64,000 nt of DNA from Sulfitobacter sp. F26169L (GCF_026410285.1 NZ_JAPMLP010000006.1:62001-126000); one strand, 5' to 3'. Counted from the stretch's first letter, positions 27,080 through 37,001 are shown. The notes: generated from the letters alone by a model not told the origin. Made by a program: numbers and translations.

Positions 27080-29028
27080 GCCGCGTTTTGTGGCGCCCCA
27101 CTGCGGAGCGCGCAGACAATTCCACTATGGCCGCGTTCGAGCGGTTTTTAAATGATACACGCAATCTGACCTTTGACGACTACAATGAAATGTGGCGGTG
27201 GAGCGTTTCCGATCTAGAAGGTTTCTGGGCCGCGATCTGGGATTTCTTCAACATTCGCGCCAGTGTGCCCTACACGCGTATTCTGGGAAAACGCACCATG
27301 CCGGGTGCAGAGTGGTGCCCCGGCGCGATGTTGAATTACGCCGATAACATACTGCGTCACGCCGAGGGTCGTGAAGACCACCCCGCCATCGTCAGTCTGT
27401 CCGAGACATCGGGCCGGATGGAGCTTTCATGGGGCGAATTGCGCGCGCAGGTCGCATCCGTGGCTGCTCATCTGCGGCGCATGGGGGTAGAGGAGGGCGA
27501 CCGTGTAGTCGCGATCCTACCCAATACAGAGGCGGCGCTGATTGCCTTTCTCGCCTCCGCCAGTATCGGCGCGGCTTGGTCGCTATGCGCGCCGGATATG
27601 GGGCATGTCGCCATTCTGGACCGCTTCAAACAGATCGCGCCAAAGGTTCTGATCGCGCAGGACGGATATATTCACGGTGGCAAAACGATCGACCGACGTG
27701 ATGTGCTGGCGCAGATTACTTCGCAACTGCCCAGCGTTACGCAGTTTATTACCCTTCCGGTTATTGGTGAAGTGCCGCAGGGACATATCGCCTGGGACGG
27801 CCTGCTGCACGATGATGCGACGTTCGAGGCGACGCAGGTGCCGTTCGACCACCCCCTCTGGATTGTTTATTCATCCGGCACGACAGGCAATCCCAAACCC
27901 ATCGTTCACGGGCATGGCGGTGTCGTCCTCGAAGCGGCCAAACAATCGCTGCATCACGATCTCGGTAAAGAAGATCGTTTTAGCTGGCTGACATCTTCAG
28001 GGTGGATCATGTGGAACGCCCAGTGGATGGCCCTTGGGCAAGGGGCAACCGTCTGCCTCTACGATGGCGCGCCAAACCATCCCGATATGCTAACGCTTTG
28101 GCGCTTTGCCGCAAATGAAAAGCTCACGTATTTCGGCGCAGGCGCAGCGTTTTTCTCCGGTTGCCTGAAAGCGGGTATTTGCCCGCGGGAGGCTGTTGAT
28201 TTGTCGGCCTTGCGTTCGCTCGGCTCAACAGGCTCACCGTTGAGCGCGGATGTCTATGACTGGATTTACCGTGATGTGAAGGAAGATGTCTGGCTTGCGC
28301 CAATCTCGGGCGGTACCGATCTGGCGGGAGCCTTTGTGCTGGGTCATCCCGCAATGCCGGTGCGCGCGGGTGAAATGCAGTGTCGCGCGCTGGGTAACGC
28401 CGTGCGCGCCTTTGATCCCGACGGAAACGAACTGATTGGTGAAGTCGGCGAACTTGTCTGCACCGAGCCTTTACCTTCCATGCCGCTTTTCTTCTGGGGC
28501 GACGATGACGGATCGCGTCTGTTCGAAAGCTATTATGATACCTATCCTGGAGTATGGCGTCACGGGGACTGGATCAGCATTGATGAAAACGGCGCAAGTG
28601 TGATCTATGGCCGCTCGGATGCCACGATAAACCGCAAAGGGCTGCGCCTTGGGTCGTCAGAGATCTATCAGGCCGTTGAAGGACTTGAGGAAGTTCTTGA
28701 TAGCCTCGTCATTGATCTGGAGTTTCTGGGTCGCGACAGTTTCATGCCATTATTTGTTGTGCCTGCAGCAGGGGTGGCATTTGACGAAACACTCAAAAAC
28801 AAAATCAACGAGGCGATCCGCAGCGGTGTTTCCGCACGGTTCATCCCTAATGAAATCATCGAAGTTGCGGAAATTCCTCGCACTCTTTCGGGCAAAAAGC
28901 TTGAGGTTCCTGTCAAAAAGCTATTGTTGGGGGGTGACCCCGAGCGCGTGGTGAACCGTGACAGCATGGCCAACCCCGCGAGCTTTGACTTCTTTATCGC
29001 CTATGCGAATGCACGGGCCACCACGTAA
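27076..29028 (+). CDS. Acetoacetyl-CoA synthetase-type acyl-CoA ligase
   Basis: 650-aa adenylate-forming enzyme joining an acid to CoA with ATP. The P-loop YSSGTTGNPKPIVHGHGG begins at Y265. N-terminal FDDYNEMWRWSVSDLEGFW is typical of acetoacetate-CoA ligases, and the late YGRSDATINRKGLRLGSSEIY and SGKKLEVPVKKLL carry the C-terminal lysine region. In this cluster it may act on acetoacetate released by the pathway, or on the imported acid itself. Co-translated with the serine hydrolase before it and followed 11 bp later by a thioesterase. Confidence 0.9.
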   Translation: MSRVLWRPTAERADNSTMAAFERFLNDTRNLTFDDYNEMWRWSVSDLEGFWAAIWDFFNIRASVPYTRILGKRTMPGAEWCPGAMLNYADNILRHAEGREDHPAIVSLSETSGRMELSWGELRAQVASVAAHLRRMGVEEGDRVVAILPNTEAALIAFLASASIGAAWSLCAPDMGHVAILDRFKQIAPKVLIAQDGYIHGGKTIDRRDVLAQITSQLPSVTQFITLPVIGEVPQGHIAWDGLLHDDATFEATQVPFDHPLWIVYSSGTTGNPKPIVHGHGGVVLEAAKQSLHHDLGKEDRFSWLTSSGWIMWNAQWMALGQGATVCLYDGAPNHPDMLTLWRFAANEKLTYFGAGAAFFSGCLKAGICPREAVDLSALRSLGSTGSPLSADVYDWIYRDVKEDVWLAPISGGTDLAGAFVLGHPAMPVRAGEMQCRALGNAVRAFDPDGNELIGEVGELVCTEPLPSMPLFFWGDDDGSRLFESYYDTYPGVWRHGDWISIDENGASVIYGRSDATINRKGLRLGSSEIYQAVEGLEEVLDSLVIDLEFLGRDSFMPLFVVPAAGVAFDETLKNKINEAIRSGVSARFIPNEIIEVAEIPRTLSGKKLEVPVKKLLLGGDPERVVNRDSMANPASFDFFIAYANARATT

Positions 29029-29039
29029 AAGGCCATCCC

Positions 29040-29906
29040 ATGAACCCCGTCGCTGAACAACTTCTGGACCTTCTCGATATCGAACAACTCGAAGTCGACC
29101 TGTTTCGTGGCGTAGGCTCGGGTGGTGAAACAACGACGCGCATTTTTGGCGGCCATGTCATTGCACAGGCATTAATGGCAGCCTACCGCACGGTGCCGGA
29201 TCGGCTGTGCCACAGTTTGCACGCTTATTTCATCCGTCCCGGTGATCCAGCAATTCCGGTGATCTATCAGGTCGACCGCGCCCGCGACGGAGGCAGCTTT
29301 ACCACCCGCCGCGTTGTCGCAATCCAGCACGGCAAACAGATATTCAACCTGTCCGCATCCTTTCACAAGGAAGAAGAGGGCTGGGCATACCAGCACACGA
29401 TGCCACAGGTAGGTGAGCCGGAAGAATGGCCGAACCGCGAAGAACTGCGTGAAGCTAATGTGGAAAAAATTCCTGAGAAATACCATGATGATTTTCTGCG
29501 CCGCCGCCCCATCGAACTGCGCGAGGTAGCCCCTCGAGACTTCTTTACACCTCAAAAAGAAAGCGACCAGAACCGCCTATGGTTCCGTATGGAGGCTGCG
29601 AAAGGCCAGAACCCCCAAATGCAGCACTGCCTGCTGGCCTATGCTTCAGACATGAACTTGCTCGGCTCGTCTTTGCGGCCCCACGGATTGACGTGGTTTC
29701 AGGGCAATGTAATGACAGCCAGCCTGGATCATGCCATGTGGTTTCACAGCCCGATCCAGTTCAGTGACTGGCACCTCTACGACATGGATGCCCCGTGGAC
29801 CGGCAACGCGCGGGGATTTAACCGCGGTTCTATCTACAGCGCAGACGGAACATTGGTAGCCAGCGTCACACAGGAAGGATTGATGCGCCCCATCAATAAG
29901 AAATAG
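29040..29906 (+). CDS. tesB: Acyl-CoA thioesterase II (TesB-like)
   Basis: 288-aa double hot-dog thioesterase hydrolysing acyl-CoA. FGGHVIAQALMAAYRTVP, SLHAYFIRPGDP and the late SLDHAMWFHSP are family landmarks, with the catalytic Asp in LDHAMWFH. Length matches E. coli TesB. It ends the plus-strand importer operon and could release CoA from dead-end intermediates. A terminator hairpin follows. Confidence 0.93.
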   Translation: MNPVAEQLLDLLDIEQLEVDLFRGVGSGGETTTRIFGGHVIAQALMAAYRTVPDRLCHSLHAYFIRPGDPAIPVIYQVDRARDGGSFTTRRVVAIQHGKQIFNLSASFHKEEEGWAYQHTMPQVGEPEEWPNREELREANVEKIPEKYHDDFLRRRPIELREVAPRDFFTPQKESDQNRLWFRMEAAKGQNPQMQHCLLAYASDMNLLGSSLRPHGLTWFQGNVMTASLDHAMWFHSPIQFSDWHLYDMDAPWTGNARGFNRGSIYSADGTLVASVTQEGLMRPINKK

Positions 29907-29935
29907 GCACATCTCTTCATTTTTCCAATAAACGG

Positions 29936-29968
29936 AATCCGGCACGTCGTTTAAACGTGCCGGATTTT
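29936..29968. terminator. Strong terminator between convergent genes
   Basis: A perfect 12-bp stem AATCCGGCACGT/ACGTGCCGGATT with a 7-nt loop, then TTTT on the plus strand. It separates the importer operon from the convergent VOC gene and could work both ways. Confidence 0.8.
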
Positions 29969-29970
29969 GT

Positions 29971-30342
29971 TTATCCGAACATAAAGAAACACAGTTTGTT
30001 ACCGTCAGGGTCACGCACATAGGATCCGTAAAACCGATCCTCAATGCGCTGTCCCGCAGGCCCTTCACAGGTGCCGCCCAGCTCTAGCGCACGCGCGTGC
30101 AATTTGTCGGCATCCGACTTCTCGCCGACCGGAAATGCTATCATCACACCGTTTCCAGGAGTGGGGGCTTCCTTGTCAAAGGGTTCGCAAACCGCCAACA
30201 TCGGTTCGCCGCGCTTGGTTCCGATAAAGGCAATGCGCCCCATGTCGATAACAACTTTTGCACCTTGGTTTGCAAACAGGTCAGTGTAGAATTTCTTGGC
30301 GCGCTCCATGTCGTTCACGCCGATAGTCGTATAGCCGATCAT
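29971..30342 (-). CDS. VOC-family protein (glyoxalase/bleomycin-resistance fold)
   Basis: 123-aa single-module vicinal-oxygen-chelate protein beginning MIGYTTIGVNDMERAKKFYTDLF, with a late YVRDPDGNKLCFF carrying a metal-ligand-type region. The usual N-terminal metal-binding His is not evident (the strand reads IGYTTIGV), so it may not bind a metal in the classical way. Last gene of the minus-strand acyl-CoA operon. Function unknown. Confidence 0.85.
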   Translation of the reverse strand: MIGYTTIGVNDMERAKKFYTDLFANQGAKVVIDMGRIAFIGTKRGEPMLAVCEPFDKEAPTPGNGVMIAFPVGEKSDADKLHARALELGGTCEGPAGQRIEDRFYGSYVRDPDGNKLCFFMFG

Positions 30343-30350
30343 TGTATTTC

Positions 30351-31124
30351 CTAACTGTCAAAGCTGCCAAAGCGGCGGTTCAGCTTTCGCATCCCCCCGA
30401 TCCAGCGGTCATAATTGTCTGTTTTGTTACGCATATATGTTTCGACTTCTTTGTGTGGCAGCACAAGAAATGTCTCGTTGCGGATGGTCTGCACGCAGGC
30501 TTCGGCGACGGGTGCAGGCTCCATCATGCCGTCAATTGCGGCAACATGATCTTCGTGTCCGCGTGTCATTTCGGTTTTCACCGCTTGCGGGCACAACACG
30601 GAAACTTTGATGCCCTGATCGCCGTAGCTCAGCGCCAGCCATTCGGCCAGTCCGACTGCCGCGTGTTTGGTTACGCCATACGGCGCGCTGCCGATCTGGT
30701 TCAGCAGTCCCGCTGCCGAAGCAGTGTTCAGTAAATAGCCGCCGCCGCGTTCAGACATCAAGGGGACCAGATGGCGCGCCGCCCAGACGTGCGACATCAC
30801 GTTGATTTCCCAGATCCGCTGCCAATCTTCATCGGCCACCTCAACACCACCGGCGACAGAAATACCCGCGTTCGAGCAGAACAGATCAATCGGGCCTGCA
30901 TCAGCTTCCACCGTGTCGATCATCCCGGTGATCTGGTCTTTTACCGAAACATCAACTTCATAGGCTGTGCCGCCCATCATAGCGGCTGTTTCCTGCGCGC
31001 CCTTCATGTCACGGTCTACGCATGCAATGAATTTGGCACCTTCTTCGGCAAAGCGCAGACACATCGCACGGCCAATGCCTGATGCAGCGCCTGTGACCAC
31101 AATGATTTTGTCTTTCAGTTCCAT
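30351..31124 (-). CDS. Short-chain dehydrogenase/reductase (SDR)
   Basis: 257-aa SDR with the cofactor motif VTGAASGIGRAMCL near residues 11-24, an NAGISVAGG segment, and a catalytic Tyr-Lys in APYGVTKHAAVGLAEWL. A long C-terminal extension (KTDNYDRWIGGMRKLNRRF) is unlike the GG-rich end of most SDRs. It stands one base after the preceding SDR gene and belongs to the minus-strand operon 37001-29971. Substrate not assignable. Confidence 0.9.
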   Translation of the reverse strand: MELKDKIIVVTGAASGIGRAMCLRFAEEGAKFIACVDRDMKGAQETAAMMGGTAYEVDVSVKDQITGMIDTVEADAGPIDLFCSNAGISVAGGVEVADEDWQRIWEINVMSHVWAARHLVPLMSERGGGYLLNTASAAGLLNQIGSAPYGVTKHAAVGLAEWLALSYGDQGIKVSVLCPQAVKTEMTRGHEDHVAAIDGMMEPAPVAEACVQTIRNETFLVLPHKEVETYMRNKTDNYDRWIGGMRKLNRRFGSFDS

Positions 31125-31125
31125 A

Positions 31126-31896
31126 TCAGGTCCACATGTTAGAGCCGCCGCAGACGGTCAACGCCTGTCCGGTCATGTATCTGGACGCATCAGATGCAAG
31201 GAATACAGCGAGACCTGCAAAATCTTCCGGCTCGCCCAACCGTCGTAGGGGGATTTCGTTTTCGATCCGCTTGGCAACTTCGGGATTGTCCCACAACTCG
31301 CGTGCGAATTCGGTTTTCACCAATCCGGGGCATATCGCATTAAAGCGGATGCCTTTTGGTCCGAACTCTGCCGCGAGGTTGCGTACCAATCCGATCAAGG
31401 CCAGCTTTGACATCCCGTAAGTGCCCAGCATTTCAGATGGTTTGAACGCCCCGATGGAGGAGGTGAATGCCATCGAACCGCTGCCGGATGCCACCATATC
31501 CGGTGCCACCATCTGCGCCAGCCACAGGTTAGACCGCACATTGGCATCCATCGTTTTGGTATAAGCGTCGTCGGGTATTTCCGACGTTTTGCCGTAATAG
31601 GGGTTCACCCCCGCGTTGCCGATCACGATATCAATCGGCCCGGCCAGCTCATGGGTTTTATCGACCAGCGCTTGAAGCTGTTCTTTATATCCCACGTTGC
31701 ACGCGACTGCATGTGCAGTGCCTTTACCGAGGGCATTGATGCCCTCGGCTGCGGTATCGAGCTGGTCTTGCTTGCGCGCAGAGATGACGACAGTTGCACC
31801 ATGCTCTGCCAGTGCGGTCACCATCGCCAGTCCCATCCCTTTGGAGGCGCCGGTCAACAGCGCTACCTTTCCGGTCAGATCAAACAACTTGCTCAT
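31126..31896 (-). CDS. Short-chain dehydrogenase/reductase (SDR)
   Basis: 256-aa classical SDR. TGASKGMG is the cofactor motif (GKVALLTGASKGMGLAM), GNAG replaces NNAG, and the active site is YGMSKLALIGL. The C-terminal SRYMTGQALTVCGG is standard. It overlaps the upstream ACAD11-type gene by 4 bp, so it probably acts on that enzyme's substrate or product. Confidence 0.92.
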   Translation of the reverse strand: MSKLFDLTGKVALLTGASKGMGLAMVTALAEHGATVVISARKQDQLDTAAEGINALGKGTAHAVACNVGYKEQLQALVDKTHELAGPIDIVIGNAGVNPYYGKTSEIPDDAYTKTMDANVRSNLWLAQMVAPDMVASGSGSMAFTSSIGAFKPSEMLGTYGMSKLALIGLVRNLAAEFGPKGIRFNAICPGLVKTEFARELWDNPEVAKRIENEIPLRRLGEPEDFAGLAVFLASDASRYMTGQALTVCGGSNMWT

Positions 31897-33200
31897 ACAC
31901 CGCCCCGTGTGCGGCCCGTAGCGATCTCGCTACGCGCGCGATCCGTGCGTGAATTGGAGTTTTGATAATCCTTCACCTCGGCTCGGGCGATCACATGGTG
32001 GTGCACTTCGTCTGGGCCATCCGCATAGCGCAGGGTACGCTGTGCTGTGTACATCCCTGACAGGGGCGACCACTGTGAAATACCTGTGGCACCGTGTACC
32101 TGCATAGCATCATCAATAATGTTACAGACCTTTTCCGGCACCATCGCCTTGATCATGCTTACCCAGATGCGCGCCTCTTTGTTACCCAGCACATCCATCG
32201 CCTTGGCCGCTTTCAGAACCATCAGGCGCATCGCTTCGATCTCGATCTTGGAGCGGGAGATTGTCTCCATGTTTTTGCCCAGATCAATGATCTTCTTGCC
32301 AAATGCTTCGCGTGACAGACCGCGCTCGATCATCAGATCCAGTGCCTTTTCCGCAGCCCCGACAGAGCGCATGCAGTGGTGGATACGACCAGGCCCAAGG
32401 CGAACTTGGGAAATCTCGAAACCACGGCCCTCACCCCAAAGTATATTTTCTTCAGGAACACGCACATTTGTAAACTTGATGTGCATGTGGCCATGTGGTG
32501 CATCATCGTGGCCGAATACATGCATTGGCCCGACAATCTCGACACCGGGCGTGTCGATCGGCACCAGAATTTGTGACTGCTGGCGGAACGGCTCTGCGTC
32601 GGGGGATGTTTTGACCATGGTGATCATAATTTTACAGCGGGGATCACCCGCGCCGGAGATATAGTATTTCTCGCCGTTGATCACCCATTCACCGTTCTCC
32701 AATACCGCAGAGGTGCTGATATTTTTTGCATCTGATGACGCCATATCAGGCTCGGTCATGGCAAACGCACTGCGGATTTCACCCGCCAGCAGTGGCTTTA
32801 GCCATTTTTCTTTTTGCTCCGGCGTCCCGATCCGCTCCAGCACTTCCATATTGCCTGTATCGGGCGCCGAGCAGTTCAGCGTCTCGGAGGCCAGCGGGCT
32901 TTTGCCCAATTCCGCAGCGATATAAGCGTAATCAAGGTTGCTCAGCCCTTCGCCGGTTTCCGCATTTGGCAGAAAGAAGTTCCAAAGCCCGTTCTCGCGT
33001 GCCTTTTTCTTTGCCGTTTCGAGCAGTTCAAGCTGACCGGGCGCATATGACCAGCGGTCGGTACGGCCTTCACCCAAAGCAAAATATTCTTCGGTGATCG
33101 GGTCCACGTTTTCGCGGATGTGTTTGATAACCGCTGCAAGCAGCGGTTTGTTTTTCTCGGACATGCCAAGATTGTTCATTTCCATTGGTGTATCAGACAT
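31893..33200 (-). CDS. ACAD10/11-type acyl-CoA dehydrogenase family protein
   Basis: 435-aa dehydrogenase belonging to the ACAD10/11 branch. Seen are SPLASETLNCSAPDTGNMEV, FAMTEPDMASSDAKN, NGEKYYISGAGDPRCKI, VFGHDDAPHGHMHI and the GRGFEISQVRLGPGRIHHCM hallmark. In ACAD11 and LvaC-like proteins this domain acts on 4-phosphoacyl-CoA made by an APH-type kinase, removing phosphate to give an enoyl-CoA. The matching kinase is at 18568. The start at 33200 is preceded by AGGGAG; a longer frame upstream has no conserved residues. Confidence 0.92.
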   Translation of the reverse strand: MSDTPMEMNNLGMSEKNKPLLAAVIKHIRENVDPITEEYFALGEGRTDRWSYAPGQLELLETAKKKARENGLWNFFLPNAETGEGLSNLDYAYIAAELGKSPLASETLNCSAPDTGNMEVLERIGTPEQKEKWLKPLLAGEIRSAFAMTEPDMASSDAKNISTSAVLENGEWVINGEKYYISGAGDPRCKIMITMVKTSPDAEPFRQQSQILVPIDTPGVEIVGPMHVFGHDDAPHGHMHIKFTNVRVPEENILWGEGRGFEISQVRLGPGRIHHCMRSVGAAEKALDLMIERGLSREAFGKKIIDLGKNMETISRSKIEIEAMRLMVLKAAKAMDVLGNKEARIWVSMIKAMVPEKVCNIIDDAMQVHGATGISQWSPLSGMYTAQRTLRYADGPDEVHHHVIARAEVKDYQNSNSRTDRARSEIATGRTRGGV

Positions 33201-33235
33201 TTCTGTCTCCCTCTTAATTCTATCGCCTGTCGGCG

Positions 33236-34015
33236 TTATTTGTTGACCCATTCGGGTTTGCGTTTCTCGACGAAAGCGTTCACGCCTTCTTTGAAGTCTT
33301 CTGTTTTAGCCAGTTCAGCGATCACTTCACGGGAATAGGCGATGCTGTCTTGCATGCCGTCACGGGCGTACATGTCGTTCAGCACGCGCTTGGTCGCTTT
33401 GACAGACGATGGTGAAACGGCGCAAAGCTCCTCTGCCTTCTCTATTGCCTTCTGCATCAGTTGATCATGTGGATGCACGGCGTTTACACAGCCCAGCTCC
33501 AGCGCTTCGTCAGGCAGAATGGTGCGCCCTGTGAACATCAGTTCCTGCGCGGCCAACCGCCCGATATAGCGCGACAGACGTTGCACACCGGATGCTGCAG
33601 CAAACAGCCCGACCTTCACTTCGGGGAGTGCAAATTTTGCGTTTTCCGACGCGAGGATGATGTCGCATGACAAGGCTGTCTCAAAACCGCCCCCCATGGC
33701 AAAACCGTTCACGGCTGCGATGATCGGCTTGTCCAGATCAAACCGCGATGACAGACCAGCAAAGCCACTGTCAGGCGTGCCCCTCTTGTTGCCGCCTGTG
33801 GCAGTGGCCTTCAGATCGTTGCCAGCGCAAAATGCCTTGTCACCTGCGCCTGTCAGTACCGCCACCCACAAATCCTGATCGGCGGCAAATTCATCCCAGC
33901 ATTGCGCCATTTCGAAATGCATGTCGGAATGAATGGCGTTGTACACATCGGGCCGGTTCATCGTCACAACCAGAATGTGACCCTTCTTCTCGGTTTTTAT
34001 GTAATCGTAGCTCAT
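33236..34015 (-). CDS. Enoyl-CoA hydratase/isomerase family protein
   Basis: 259-aa crotonase-fold enzyme. The oxyanion-hole segments are GDKAFCAGNDLKAT and AVNGFAMGGGFETALSCDIILA. It resembles the carnitinyl-CoA dehydratase/long-chain crotonase group. It overlaps the 3-hydroxyacyl-CoA dehydrogenase gene by 4 bp. Together they provide hydration and oxidation steps of (S)-type beta-oxidation, next to the (R)-type route encoded at 8167 and 14634. Confidence 0.92.
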   Translation of the reverse strand: MSYDYIKTEKKGHILVVTMNRPDVYNAIHSDMHFEMAQCWDEFAADQDLWVAVLTGAGDKAFCAGNDLKATATGGNKRGTPDSGFAGLSSRFDLDKPIIAAVNGFAMGGGFETALSCDIILASENAKFALPEVKVGLFAAASGVQRLSRYIGRLAAQELMFTGRTILPDEALELGCVNAVHPHDQLMQKAIEKAEELCAVSPSSVKATKRVLNDMYARDGMQDSIAYSREVIAELAKTEDFKEGVNAFVEKRKPEWVNK

Positions 34016-35301
34016 ACCTTCAGACCTCCAGTATCGATTTCGGTAAATTTTCCGCCAGTTGCGGCGAGTTTGCGCAATGTGTCTGCGGGGGTGAAATCAG
34101 GGTCGTCAGCGCCGAGTTCCTCCATCCGGTCCAGAACAGCCTGCGCGCCGACCATGTCACCATAAAACATCGGGCCACCCTTATCGGCAGGCCAGCCATA
34201 ACCGTTCAGCCAGACCACATCGATATCAGATGGCCGCTGCGCCTTGTTTTCCTCAAGAATTTTCACAGCTTCGTTGATCATCGGATAAATGCAGATTTCG
34301 ATGATGTCTTCCGCGCTCATCGTGGCGGGTTCGGCGCCTGTCACATTCTTGATAATACCAGCAGTGATCTTTGACGGGACGGGGCGTCGGTTTTCGTCGT
34401 AATCATAATACCCCGCCTGGGTTTTCTGCCCGCGCCTGTCCATTTCGCACAGCATGTCGCGGATCGGGTTGTCTGTTTTTGCGCCTTTGGACCAGCCGAT
34501 GTCCAGACCGGCAAGATCGCTCATCTGGAAGGGGCCCATTTTGAAACCGAACGTGTTCAGTGCGGCATCTACATCCCAAGGCATCAATCCCTTGGCGAGC
34601 AGTTTGTTTGCCTGAATTTGGCGGGCAAACAGGATCCGGTTGCCCACAAATCCGGGGCAAACGCCGACAAGGGCCGCGATCTTGTTGATCTTCTTTGCCA
34701 GTGCCATGCAGGTGGCCACCACATCATCAGCGGTGTGGTGCGCACGCACGATTTCCAGCAGCTTCATCACATTGGCAGGTGAGAAAAAGTGCAGCCCGAT
34801 CACGTCTTCGGGGCGCCGTGTCATCGCGGCAATTTCGTTGATGTCCAGCGCCGATGTATTGGTGGCAAGAATCGCGCCTTTCTTCATCACGCTATCAAGC
34901 TCGGTGAAAATTTTGCGCTTTAGATCCATGTCCTCGAACACGGCTTCAATCACCAGATCACACTCTGCCAGATCGGCCAGTTCCAGCCGTCCGTCAAAAC
35001 GGCCCATGCGCGCCTCTACCTCGTCCTGTGGAAAGCGCCCCTTGTCGGAAGAGCGCTGGTAATTTCCGCGCACCACGTTCAGGCCCCGATCCAGCGCCTC
35101 TTGGGTGGTTTCTACGATTTTCACGTCATACCCTGCCGTGGCAAAGTTCATCGCGATGCCGCCACCCATTGTGCCCGCGCCGATGATGCCGACAGTCTTG
35201 ATTTCACGATGCGGCGTGTTCGGGTCAAGGTCCGGCACCTCCCATGCCGCTTTACCTGCTGCCGCGATATAGTCGCCGATTTCTTCGGTTGTTGCTGTCA
35301 T
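34012..35301 (-). CDS. 3-hydroxyacyl-CoA dehydrogenase NAD-binding protein
   Basis: 429-aa dehydrogenase, larger than the usual 280-300 aa because a second C-terminal 3HCDH domain is present. The NAD motif [21 protein letters not shown] is at about residues 33-53. The dyad-region motif [15 protein letters not shown] and [12 protein letters not shown] are typical. The C-terminal domain reads [13 protein letters not shown]...[13 protein letters not shown], as in the back half of FadB/FadJ, but without the crotonase domain. The start at 35301 lies inside the synthetase stop (ATGA). Confidence 0.92.
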   Translation of the reverse strand: MTATTEEIGDYIAAAGKAAWEVPDLDPNTPHREIKTVGIIGAGTMGGGIAMNFATAGYDVKIVETTQEALDRGLNVVRGNYQRSSDKGRFPQDEVEARMGRFDGRLELADLAECDLVIEAVFEDMDLKRKIFTELDSVMKKGAILATNTSALDINEIAAMTRRPEDVIGLHFFSPANVMKLLEIVRAHHTADDVVATCMALAKKINKIAALVGVCPGFVGNRILFARQIQANKLLAKGLMPWDVDAALNTFGFKMGPFQMSDLAGLDIGWSKGAKTDNPIRDMLCEMDRRGQKTQAGYYDYDENRRPVPSKITAGIIKNVTGAEPATMSAEDIIEICIYPMINEAVKILEENKAQRPSDIDVVWLNGYGWPADKGGPMFYGDMVGAQAVLDRMEELGADDPDFTPADTLRKLAATGGKFTEIDTGGLKV

Positions 35302-37001
35302 GTTTTTGCCTTTTCCATTTCCAGACAGGCCGCGCGCAATCCGCGCCGGTCTATCTTGTCGGTTGTCCCCCGCAAAAGCGGACCTGATTGTGTCCACAAA
35401 TGCAGCGGTATTTTGAATTTGGCGAGATGCCCTTCAAGCGCTTGGGCCATCTGCTCCTGGGTCATTTCCACCCCTTCGCGCAGTTGCACACAGGCCCCGA
35501 CAGTTTCGCCCAGCCTGTCATCGGGGATCGAGAAAACGCAAGCTTCGACCACATCCGGCAGCCGGTGCAATGCGCCCTCTACATCAAGGCAGGCGATGTT
35601 TTCGCCGCCCCGTATGATGATGTTTTTCTTGCGGTCCAGTATCGTGACGTAGCCTTCGCTGTCCATCACAGCCAGATCACCGGTGCGCAGCCAGCCGTCC
35701 TGCAAGGTCTTGGCGGTTTCTTCGGGCTGGTTGAGATAGCAGCGCATGTTGGCAGGGCTTTTCACAGTTATTTCGCCCAATTTGCCGAGCGGCACCTTAT
35801 TGCCTGCGTCATCCAGCAGTCGCAATTCCTGCAAAGGAGGATGCAGTTTGCCTGCACATTCGGGGCGGTTGAGGTAATCATCGCCGATCATTCCGATGCC
35901 TAATGCGTTCGTTTCTGTCATCCCCCATCCGGTGGCGACATTTGCGTTCGGGAAAGTCTCGGCCAGTTGTGCCACCTGCGTACCGGGGCGTTTTGCACCG
36001 CCAGCGCCGATGTAATCCAACGTCTTCAGCGTCTCCCCCGATGCGCGCGCGGCGTTCATCAATTCGGCAGATTGTGTTGGCACACCCAGAAAGCGGGTGA
36101 TATTTTCGGCATTGATCAGGCGCACGGCCTCATCGGCATCCCATTTGCGCATCAGGGTGATCCGCGACCCTGCGATCAGGCTCAACAGGAACAACGGGTG
36201 GGTTGCGGTGACGTGGAACAGTGGCGTGACCACCAGCGCCGAGGGGCGCGGCGCCTCGGGCGCGTCGTCTGGTGGCGGATTGACCAGCGGGGCCATAACA
36301 GCCTGCATCAGCCAACTGAACACGGCACTCACTGCGCTGCGGTGGGTCTGCACAACCCCTTTGGGATGTCCTGTGGTGCCGGATGAATACATCACGGCAA
36401 AATCATCATCTGTGTCGATCTTTGCGTCAAGCGGGGTATCAGGTGCGGTTGTTTGCAGAGCAGTATAGCTGTGATCAACCATTCCTTCGCCATCACGCAC
36501 CCCCACCAGCGTCAGGCTTAAACCGTCAACCAGCGGCAGAAGCCGCTCGATACGCTGGGCATCAGCAAAGACCAGCTTGGCAGCACTGTCGCGCAGCGCG
36601 TATTCCAATTCGTCCGTGGTCCACCAGGCGTTGACAAATACAACTGTCGCCCCTGTCGATGATATCGCCAGTACAAGTATCATAAGTTCGGGATAGTTGC
36701 GCATCGCAATCGCAACGCGGTCACCTTTGCCGATGTCGAATTTCGTGTGCAGCATCTGCGCCACGCGCCGAACTTCGGCACAGAATTCACCATACGTCCA
36801 CCGCTCGCCCTCATAAAGAAGGTAGTGGGATGCCCCGTTGTCATGCTGTGCCATGCCTGCGGCCATCAGCGCAGGAACGGTAGGCGGGATGTTCTGGAAA
36901 GCCGTGAACGTAACGCCACGGATCACGGTCGGGGCGACGGCGAAGGTCGGGTTTGTCGTTGTCACATGCACTACGGCGGCTTCCGGCGTCATCGCATTCA
37001 T
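35298..37001 (-). CDS. AMP-dependent acyl-CoA synthetase (class I adenylate-forming)
   Basis: 567-aa CoA ligase from the ATG at 37001. The P-loop MYSSGTTGHPKGVVQTH, the A5-type GWGMTETNALG, the WLRTGDLAVMD segment and the LDRKKNIIIRGGENI hinge are all present. It heads the minus-strand operon and should activate the imported acid. Translation start is odd: the strong site GGGAGGG precedes an out-of-frame ATG at 37036 that opens a 12-codon ORF whose TGA overlaps the ATG at 37001. The real gene may therefore be coupled to a leader peptide, or a frameshift may separate the true start from the body. Confidence 0.9.
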   Translation of the reverse strand: MNAMTPEAAVVHVTTTNPTFAVAPTVIRGVTFTAFQNIPPTVPALMAAGMAQHDNGASHYLLYEGERWTYGEFCAEVRRVAQMLHTKFDIGKGDRVAIAMRNYPELMILVLAISSTGATVVFVNAWWTTDELEYALRDSAAKLVFADAQRIERLLPLVDGLSLTLVGVRDGEGMVDHSYTALQTTAPDTPLDAKIDTDDDFAVMYSSGTTGHPKGVVQTHRSAVSAVFSWLMQAVMAPLVNPPPDDAPEAPRPSALVVTPLFHVTATHPLFLLSLIAGSRITLMRKWDADEAVRLINAENITRFLGVPTQSAELMNAARASGETLKTLDYIGAGGAKRPGTQVAQLAETFPNANVATGWGMTETNALGIGMIGDDYLNRPECAGKLHPPLQELRLLDDAGNKVPLGKLGEITVKSPANMRCYLNQPEETAKTLQDGWLRTGDLAVMDSEGYVTILDRKKNIIIRGGENIACLDVEGALHRLPDVVEACVFSIPDDRLGETVGACVQLREGVEMTQEQMAQALEGHLAKFKIPLHLWTQSGPLLRGTTDKIDRRGLRAACLEMEKAKT

